Assembly (NCBI GenBank): GCA_016207625.1
Contig: JACQPF010000235.1
Location: 1-5,073, forward strand
From: Elusimicrobiota bacterium
GTDB taxonomy: Bacteria; Elusimicrobiota; Elusimicrobia; FEN-1173
DNA length: 5,073 nt
Reading direction: 5' to 3'
The first letter of the stretch is position 1; each line of letters begins with the position of its first letter. A model generated the notes under the pieces. That model searched no databases. It worked only from the letters and a program-made list of their open reading frames with translations, and was not told where the DNA came from. This document shows positions 1 through 5,073 of this stretch, in pieces. A program made the position numbers and the translations under genes.

Positions 1-3000
1 CTTTACAACAGCGGCCGGCTCACCGTCTCTGAAACCACGGTTGAGTTGAACAAAACCACCGTAACGGTGCGGACCGACATTCGTTACAACGAAAATGGCC
101 AGATGATCGGCTACACCGATACCACCAACGACTCCGAGAACGGCGTCGTCAGCCAAGTCACCACCGCGACCCTGACCTACAACGCCATGGGGCAGGTGGC
201 GACGCAAAGCTCCTTAACTTTCACTCAAAACGATGACGGAAGCTGGAGCCGTTCGGAGTCCCTGTTAACCAACACCTACGATGAAAAGACCGGGCTTTTG
301 ATCGGCGTATCCTCCTCGGGCTCGTTCACCTCCCAAGGCGCCCAGGTGTGGAATGAAAATCCGGACGGGTCAAAGACCCTCGTTTGGCCCCCGGTGACCA
401 CGGGGACCACTCGTCAGTATTTCGGTGTTGTAAACGGCCAAGCCCGGCTCCTCACCCAAACGACGGAGTCCACGTCCACCAGCCCGGATGGGGTTGTCAG
501 CGAAAGTGTCACGAACACGATTTACAGTTACAACGAACTGGGCCGCATGGTGGGGGCCCTCGCCACCGGGCAGACGGTGTCGAACGACAACGGGAACATC
601 TCCACTTCGAACAATATCCAGATTTTTACCGTCATCCAGGGAGAAACAAAGCTCCTGGTGAGTTTCTCAGACACCCTCACCGTCAACTTGGACGGCTCCG
701 ACAACCACACGTGGATGACCGTTACGTACACGTATGATGACCGGGGGCAGGTGACCGGCGCCTCCGGCTACGGGCATTTTGAGGGCCATGAAAGCGGTTA
801 CACCGATCCCGAACACACATGGCACGACGGTTGGGTGGACGCCGACGGAGACGGCAAGCTGGACTATGAGGGCGTGGACGCGAATGGGGACGGAGTCGTC
901 AGCAAGGACGAGGCCTCGGACGTGGACGGGGACGGGACGATTGAGAGCGAAATCACGGGCCCCATCGACCACCTCGTCGATCCGGCGGAAGTGATTTGGA
1001 CGGATGTGGATGGGGACGGGGAGGAAGACCCGGCCACCTTCGGCGTGACGGGGACCACGACAGGGGACATCGTGCAGGTTTATGAGAAAATCGGCCGGGA
1101 GATGCGGCTTGTTTCAACCACCTCCACTTCCCACTCGGTCAACATCAGCGGTTCCGTGACGGACCAGACCATGACCACCACCTACACATATGACCCCGCC
1201 GGCCGGCTCACCGGCGCCCATTCGGACGGGAACTTCACAACCGTCACCACCGTTTGGACAGACCCGGACGGCGACGGACCCCAGAGCGGAAGCCAGGTCA
1301 CCGGAAGCATCACCACGGGGACCATCACCCAGGAATACGACGTCATCCAGGGCGCGGCAAAGATCACCGAGTCGACGTCGATTTCCGATGCCACCAACGC
1401 CAACGGCAGCACAAGCCACACGGAGACAACCGTCCACTACCGCTACGACGCCTCGGGGCGGCTCACCAAAGCCTGGGGCGAAGGCACGTTCAACTCCACG
1501 GACTACGGCTGCACGACGGACCCCGTCACCGGCCAGCAAACCCTTGTGGTCATCAACCGGACCCAGGGGACGATCATCCAGGATTACGTCATCATCAACG
1601 GCCAGGCGCGCCTGAGCTCCAGCCGCACCGAGACTTTCGCTCTGGACATCGGAACAGGCCGCATTCTTGTCCCCGGCGAGGACCGGTACGCCCATTCTAT
1701 TTCCGTCGTATATTACGTTTACGATTCCAACGGACGGCTCACCGGCGCCTCGGGTTATACGGACGCCCAGTCCAACACCCAGGTCTGGAGCGATCCGGAC
1801 GGGGACTTCGACCTCCCTTCCGCGGAGGATGGCTGGGTCCTGCAGTCCGATGGGAAATGGAAGAAGGTCATTGAAAATGCCGATGGGACGCGCATCGAGC
1901 AAATCGCCGACCAGGCGGGGGGCTCTTGGGACGTGTCCATAACCGTCACCGACGCCGAAGGCCGGACGACCACCGATACCGTGACCACGGGCCGGAATGA
2001 ATCAGGCCATTGGGAGAACCAAACAACCGTTTCCCACACCGTCAACACCTACGCCCTCATCGCCGGACAGGCCCTTGTGATCGGCTCCACCACCCAATCG
2101 ACGACGGTGACGGGGGGAGGGGTGTCGGTAACGGTTTCGATGAGCGTCGTCAATTACCGGTACGACGCCAACGGCATGCTGGTGGGCGCGAGCGGGTTCA
2201 CCAACAGCACGACGACAACGGAAGTTTTGACCGACGTCGGTGCCAAGGACGTCGATGGGGACGGGAAGATCGACATCCTTGCGGAGCGGGAAACACAAGT
2301 CACCACGGCGAAAACGGTCAACACCTATGCCGTCATCGCGGGACAGGCCGTTGTCCTCAACTCCGTGACGAATTCCACCACGATCTCCAACGGCGGCACC
2401 AGCGTGACGACTTCCCAGTCGATCGTGAATTACCAGTATGACGAAAAGGGCCTCCTCCGGGGCGCGACGGGATCCTCCTCGAGCACGACCACCGGGCAGG
2501 TCATGCAGGCCAAGGATCAGAACGGAGACGGGAAGATCGATGAGGACGACAGGGTCAACGGCGAATTTGAGTATGAGCAAAAGGACGTGGTCACGACATC
2601 GTCGACGACGAACACCTACGCCCTCATCATGGGCCAGGCGCAGGTGATCAAGTCCGTAACGGATTCCGTCTCCGTCAGCGGGGGCTCCACCACCACCTCC
2701 CACAGCGTCGTCGACTACAAATACGATTCCCGCGGCAAGCTTGTCGGCGCCTCCGGCAAGACCACGAGCAAGACCGAAACCGAAGTCCTCAGCATCAACA
2801 ATGAGACCGGGCTTCAGGAAAAACAGGTTCAGATCACCTATTCGGAGTCAATCAACACCTACGCCATCATCTGGGGCCAAGCGGTGGTGACGAAGTCGGT
2901 CACCACATCCCAAACATATACTGGGTATACGGAAATCGTGGATGGAGTGCCTGTCGACGCCAAAAACGTCACTTACAGCAGCTCTGTTACCAATTACTCA

Positions 3001-5073
3001 TACAACAGCAATGGCCAACTGACCGGCGCCACCGGCTCTTCCGACAGCACGACGGTCGGCAAGGTGATGCAAACGAAGGACCTGAACGGCGACGGCAAGA
3101 TCGACGAAAACGACCGGAAGGATTTGAACGGCGACGGCAAGATCGATGAAAACGACAAGAACTCCAAAGGCGAGTATGAATACGAGTATGAAGAGAAAGA
3201 CGGGATAACGATCTCCCATACGGACAACGTCTATAATGTCATCTGGGGCCAGGCCGTGGTCATCCAATCCGTCTCGACCTCCGAGACCTATTCCGGGTAC
3301 CAAGGGAAGGACCTCTCCACCTGGACGTCCTACACGAAATCCACTTCCGTCACCAATTACCAATACAATAATAACGGGCAACTGACCGGCGCGAGCGGCT
3401 CCTCGGACACCTATTCCTTCACTCGAAACGCTGATGGAGCGGTGAAGCCGACGACCGGCTTGAGAAAAGACGATCGGCCGTCCTCCATCCCATGGCCACC
3501 GGGAGTCGGCCTGGACGAGAAAATCACCTTGACCGTTTCTCATACGGACAACACCTACGCCATCATCCTGGGCCAAGCCGTTGTGATCGGTTCCACCACG
3601 AATTCAACGACCTATTCCGGCTACGCCGGGCGCGACTTGTCCACCGCGAAAAACGTCACGACGACGGTTTCCGTCACGAACTATGAGTACAACGCCCTCG
3701 GACAGTTGATCGGGGCGAGCGGTTCTTCGGAAAGCGTAACCGTTGGGAAAGTGATGCAGGTGAAGGACCTGAACGGCGACGGCAAGCTCGACGAAGACGA
3801 CCGGAAGGATTTGAACGGCGACGGCAAGCTCGATGAAAACGACAAGAACTCCAAAGGCGAGTATGAATACGAATACGAGGAGAAAGACGGCATCACCACC
3901 TCGAAAACGGTCAACACCTACGCCGTCATCTGGGGCCAAGCGGTCGTGACCCAATCCATCACGACCTCAAAGACGTATTCGGGGTTCGAAGGGAAGGATC
4001 TGTCTTCCTGGACGACCTACACCGAGTCCCGCTCCGTGACCTCTTATCAATACAACGCCCAAGGGCAATTGACCGGGGCTAAGGGCTCCTCGGATTCCGT
4101 GACTTACACCCGAAACGCCGACTCGGGAGAACCGGGCGAGGCCAAGCCTCCCACGAACCAAATTGTCGGAAAAGGAGGGTTTTTTGACACGATCTTCGGG
4201 TCGATTCGTAAGGACGCGGCGATCAAGATCGATCTTCCTCCGGCGAAAGAAGGCGAGACGTTCACCATCACCACCTCACACACGGAAAACACCTACGCCA
4301 TTCTCTGGGGTCAGGCTGTGGTGACGCAATCCGTCACGACATCCAAAACCTATTCCGGCTACACCGAGAGGGACATAGTCACCGGTGAGCCCACGGACCC
4401 CGCCACGGTGACGACCACCACGTCCGTCACCAGTTACCAATACAACAAAATGGGCCAGTTGGTCGGCGCCACGGGATTTTCAAACAGCGTCACGGTGGGG
4501 AAAGTGATGCAGGCGAAAGACCTCAACGGCGACGACAAGATCGATGAAAAAGACAAGGTGGGCGGCCAATTCCAATACGAGGAAAAAGACGGCATCACGA
4601 CCTCGGAAACGGTGAACACCTACGCCGTCATCTGGGGCCAGGCCGTGGTCACCCAATCGGACACCCGTTCAACGACCTATTCCGGGTTCGAAGGGAAGGA
4701 CTTGTCAACCTGGACCACTTTCACCGAGTCCCATTCTGTGACCCGTTATCAATACAACACCTTCGGACAACTGACCGGCGCTTCAGGATTCTCCGACTCC
4801 GTCACCTATACGCGCAACGCGGATGCGGCCAAGAACCCGATCTATGCGGACCCCTCCGTCTCCGATCTCCCGGCGACGGGAAGAATGCCGTCCCTCGGCA
4901 TCCGGCTCCCGGCAGGCGATGAGACGGTCACCATCACGGTTTCGCACACCGAGAACACCTACGCCATCCTCTGGGGCCAAGCGGTGGTCACGGGATCGGT
5001 GACGACCTCAACAACTTATTCCGGATACACCGCGGTGGATGGAAAGGGCGTTCCGCTGGACGCGGCCAACGTC
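1..5073 (+). CDS. Internal fragment of a giant YD-like/GQA hairpin repeat protein, probably secreted or surface-exposed
   Basis: Frame +1 is open across all 1691 codons with no stop, and neither terminus is present, so this is a piece of a larger gene. In-frame ATGs (for example at 103, 187 and 547) lie inside repeat units, without a convincing ribosome-binding site, so none is taken as a start. The protein alternates two short beta-hairpin-like motifs: a GQA type (Y-x-V-I-x-G-Q-A-x-V) and a YD type (Y-x-Y-[DN]-x-x-G-x-L-x-G-A-S-G), joined by Thr/Ser-rich strands and by linkers carrying D-x-[DN]-x-D-G calcium-type loops. There is one cysteine (residue 504) and no hydrophobic segment long enough to span a membrane. 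The YD type resembles the tyrosine-aspartate repeats of RHS/teneurin proteins, but units are about 60-150 residues instead of about 20. An adhesive, structural or shell role is plausible by composition only; no enzymatic motif is seen. The reading frame is near certain, the function unknown. Confidence 0.95.
838..1038 (+). repeat. Cluster of four DxDxDG calcium-type loops
   Basis: Inside a 118-residue linker lie four acidic 12-residue loops: DADGDGKLDYEG (838-873), DANGDGVVSKDE (877-912), DVDGDGTIESEI (919-954) and DVDGDGEEDPAT (1003-1038). Positions 1, 3 and 5 are Asp/Asn with Gly at 6, the ligand pattern of EF-hand and DxDxDG loops. The second also has Ser at 9 and Glu at 12 as in a canonical EF-hand loop. 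The first three follow each other at 13-14 residues, too close for flanking EF-hand helices, so a helix-free arrangement of the kind seen in thrombospondin type 3 or DxDxDG proteins is more likely. A His/Trp-rich lead-in (bases about 775-835) precedes the cluster. Calcium binding is inferred from pattern only. Confidence 0.75.
1261..1296 (+). other. Single DxDxDG loop in linker
   Basis: The residues DPDGDGPQSGSQ follow a Val-Trp-Thr lead-in, in the variable linker between the YD hairpin at 1183 and the GQA hairpin at 1336. Asp at 1, 3 and 5 and Gly at 6 match the calcium-loop pattern, but position 9 is Ser and position 12 is Gln, so binding would be weaker or need other ligands. A related Trp-x-Asp-Pro-Asp-Gly-Asp lead occurs again at about 1786. 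Confidence 0.5.
1792..2049 (+). other. Atypical 86-residue linker with degenerate calcium loop
   Basis: Between the YD hairpin at 1714 and the GQA hairpin at 2050 is a long insert. It opens with a degenerate loop (DPDGDFDLPSAE, Gly at position 6 replaced by Phe). It continues through a charged segment with Trp and Lys (DGKWKKVIENADGTRIEQ), then a beta-like stretch (VSITVTDAEGRTTTDTVTT), and ends at VSHT. The middle has no counterpart in the other linkers. The VTDAEGRTT stretch resembles the D-x-x-G-x-T-T-T turns common in bacterial Ig-like and YD-repeat strands, but I cannot assign a domain. It marks the transition to the more regular modules. Confidence 0.55.
2248..2283 (+). other. DxDxDG calcium-type loop
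   Basis: The residues DVDGDGKIDILA match the loop at positions 1, 3, 5 and 9 (all Asp) with Gly at 6 and Ile at 8; the usual acidic residue at 12 is Ala. It is an early form of the single-loop linker that becomes DLNGDGKIDEND downstream. Confidence 0.6.
2515..2550 (+). other. DxNxDG calcium-type loop in first VMQ-type linker
   Basis: The residues DQNGDGKIDEDD have Asp/Asn at 1, 3, 5 and 9, Gly at 6, Ile at 8 and Asp at 12, a full EF-hand-like loop. The preceding GQVMQAK and the following GEFEYEQKD are the same frame as the A linkers downstream, so this module looks like a close relative of their ancestor. Confidence 0.7.
2860..3555 (+). repeat. Two-module super-repeat, copy 1 (A then B)
   Basis: The A half (2860-3231) has the GQA hairpin AIIWGQAVVTKS, a TYSGY segment ending DAKNV, the YD hairpin YSYNSNGQLTGATG at 2995, and a linker with VGKVMQ plus two calcium-type loops. 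The B half (3232-3555) has NVIWGQAVVIQS, TYSGYQGKDLSTW, the YD hairpin at 3358, and a linker beginning FTRNAD that becomes proline-rich (SSIPWPPGVG) and ends LTVSHTD. This is the first place where the extra TYSG segment appears, which raises GQA-to-YD spacing to 45 and 42 residues. Confidence 0.85.
3079..3156 (+). repeat. 42-bp tandem duplication of a calcium-type loop (copy 1)
   Basis: Two back-to-back loops, DLNGDGKIDEND at 3079-3114 and 3121-3156, are exactly 42 bases (14 residues) apart. They are identical in protein sequence across the 12-residue loop and differ in DNA at only a few third or synonymous positions (gacctg against gatttg, gac against gat). Both have ligand-type residues at 1, 3, 5, 9 and 12. 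They are followed by NSKGEYEYEYEEKDG. Confidence 0.85.
3556..4293 (+). repeat. Two-module super-repeat, copy 2 (A then B)
   Basis: The A half (3556-3918) has AIILGQAVVIGS, TYSGYAGRDLS with AKNV, the YD hairpin YEYNALGQLIGASG at 3682, and a VGKVMQ linker with two calcium-type loops. The B half (3919-4293) has AVIWGQAVVTQS, TYSGFEGKDLSSW, the YD hairpin YQYNAQGQLTGAKG at 4045, and a linker YTRNAD...PGEAKPPT...GFFDTIFGSI...ending TTSHTE. Spacing to copy 1 is exactly 687 bases for both YD hairpins (2995 to 3682, 3358 to 4045) and for the B-half GQA tyrosine (3232 to 3919). Confidence 0.87.
3766..3843 (+). repeat. 42-bp tandem duplication of a calcium-type loop (copy 2)
   Basis: DLNGDGKLDEDD (3766-3801) and DLNGDGKLDEND (3808-3843) repeat the arrangement at 3079-3156, 687 bases downstream. 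Bases 3763-3888 match 3076-3201 at all but six of 126 positions by hand alignment. Both loops changed Ile to Leu relative to copy 1, the same substitution in both tandem halves. Confidence 0.85.
4294..4959 (+). repeat. Two-module super-repeat, copy 3 (A then B)
   Basis: The A half (4294-4620) has AILWGQAVVTQS, TYSGYTERDIVTG with a proline-containing insert, the YD hairpin YQYNKMGQLVGATG at 4435, and a VGKVMQ linker with a single loop. The B half (4621-4959) has AVIWGQAVVTQS, TYSGFEGKDLSTW, the YD hairpin YQYNTFGQLTGASG at 4747, and a linker YTRNAD...PIYADPSVSDLP...ending ITVSHTE. The A/B phase of copies 1 and 2 is preserved. Confidence 0.86.
4519..4554 (+). other. Single, degenerate calcium-type loop in A linker
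   Basis: DLNGDDKIDEKD occupies the place where copies 1 and 2 have two loops. Only one loop is present, and the conserved Gly at position 6 is Asp (gac for ggc, one base change). Ligand-type residues at 1, 3, 5, 9 and 12 remain. The EY run after it is also short (GGQFQYEEKDG). Confidence 0.65.
4960..5073 (+). repeat. Super-repeat copy 4, start of A half, cut by window edge
   Basis: The GQA hairpin AILWGQAVVTGS is followed by TYSGYTAVDGKGVPLDAANV, which matches the A-half form in copy 1 (TYSGY...DGVPVDAKNV) and not the B form (GKDLS-W). The repeat therefore continues past the window, and the next expected elements are a YD hairpin and a VGKVMQ calcium-loop linker. Confidence 0.8.

Larger units (their letters stand above)
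1..2049 (+). repeat. Divergent N-proximal hairpin modules (seven GQA/YD pairs)
   Basis: Seven module pairs can be traced. GQA-type hairpins are anchored on an aromatic residue at bases 4, 178, 421, 625, 1081, 1336 and 1585. YD-type hairpins begin at 82, 271, 523, 727, 1183, 1438 and 1714. The GQA motif is loose here (VVNGQARLL, VIQGETKLL, VIQGAAKIT, IINGQARLS; at 1081 only IGREMRLV remains), whereas the YD motif is already recognisable (YTYDDRGQVTGASG, YVYDSNGRLTGASG). GQA-to-YD spacing is 34 residues in four consecutive modules, and 26, 31 and 43 in the others. Several GQA hairpins are preceded by a T-G-[ST]-I/T-T-Q type lead-in. Pairwise similarity is clearly lower than downstream, which fits older repeats or repeats under looser constraint. 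Confidence 0.85.
2050..2859 (+). repeat. Transitional hairpin modules (three GQA/YD pairs)
   Basis: Three modules have GQA tyrosine anchors at 2050, 2326 and 2617 (ALIAGQALV, AVIAGQAVV, ALIMGQAQV) and YD hairpins at 2155, 2431 and 2716 (YRYDANGMLVGASG, YQYDEKGLLRGATG, YKYDSRGKLVGASG). The GQA motif now has its NTYA lead but not yet the tryptophan. GQA-to-YD spacing is 35, 35 and 33 residues, as in the upstream zone, and the TYSG segment of downstream modules is absent. Linkers one and two each carry one calcium-type loop (2248-2283, 2515-2550). The third linker has none and is short. Confidence 0.85.

Noticed and set aside
103..105. Possible translation start at an in-frame ATG
   Set aside because: The frame is open upstream to base 1 with repeat-like residues, the ATG is inside a YD-like hairpin, and no ribosome-binding site spacing supports it.
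1254..1874. Plus-strand open frame in another phase (206 codons)
   Set aside because: It is an Arg/His/Pro-rich out-of-frame translation overlapping the clear +1 repeat modules, with no motif.
1114..1902. 262-codon open frame on the minus strand
   Set aside because: It lies wholly opposite the continuous +1 frame, has low-complexity Val/Gly/Asp-rich translation and no recognisable motif. Long antisense openings are expected opposite GC-biased repeat coding.
2002..2703. 233-codon open frame on the minus strand
   Set aside because: It is antisense to the repeat protein. Its Arg/Gly/Val/Asp composition mirrors the codon bias of the plus strand and its apparent periodicity comes from the repeats.
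3079..3156. Type I dockerin of a cellulosome
   Set aside because: The loops match at ligand positions, but they are only 14 residues apart with no room for the F-helix, and dockerins are normally terminal, not internal to a repeat array.
2994..3954. Minus-strand frames with repeated Ser/Tyr/Phe/Pro patterns (e.g. at 2994-3227 and 3681-3917)
   Set aside because: The repetition is the reverse complement of the EY run and duplicated calcium loops at 3079-3201 and 3766-3888, not an independent protein family.
1..5073. Classical RHS/YD polymorphic toxin
   Set aside because: The YxYDxxGRL motif is similar, but spacing is 60-150 residues and not about 20, a second GQA motif alternates with it, and no RHS core PxxxxDPxG-type junction or toxin domain is visible.
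2860..5073. CRISPR array or DNA-level satellite
   Set aside because: The repeats are long, unequal in length, diverge mainly at silent positions and stay in one reading frame, so they are coding repeats.

Overview
The window is the interior of one very large gene. Reading frame +1 is open from base 1 to base 5073 (1691 codons, no stop), and both the start and the end of the gene lie outside. The product is a Thr/Ser/Val/Gly/Asp-rich, almost cysteine-free repeat protein (one Cys in 1691 residues) with no transmembrane stretch in view. This is the composition of a secreted or surface-exposed beta-rich adhesin-like or YD/RHS-like protein. I recognise no catalytic domain and assign no gene symbol. 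No RNA gene, promoter, terminator, mobile element or CRISPR array is visible, and there is no intergenic DNA.

The protein has a strict two-motif grammar. A 'GQA hairpin' (pattern Y-x-V-I-x-G-Q-A-x-V, best form NTYAVIWGQAVVTQS) alternates without exception with a 'YD-like hairpin' (pattern Y-x-Y-[DN]-x-x-G-x-L-x-G-A-S-G). There are 17 of the first and 16 of the second. The GQA-to-YD distance is nearly fixed (mostly 34-35 residues up to about base 2800, mostly 42 after). The YD-to-GQA distance varies from 32 to 118 residues and carries the variable cargo, including 11 clear D-x-[DN]-x-D-G calcium-type loops and two degenerate ones.

Layout: bases 1-2049 hold divergent modules, including a four-loop calcium cluster (838-1038) and an atypical linker (1792-2049). 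Bases 2050-2859 are transitional modules. Bases 2860-5073 hold a higher-order two-module repeat of roughly 220-245 residues, in which an 'A' module with a calcium-loop linker alternates with a 'B' module with a TRNAD/proline-rich linker: A-B-A-B-A-B and then the start of a fourth A. Repeats become more alike towards the 3' side, suggesting later expansion or homogenisation there.

Organism: bacterial-style coding with a strong G/C preference at third codon positions and moderately high GC. Open-ended giant repeat proteins of this kind are known from environmental lineages such as Omnitrophota and related PVC-type bacteria. That assignment is a low-confidence inference; the sequence has no taxonomic marker. 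The whole window works as one polypeptide, so there are no gene-gene interactions to describe.
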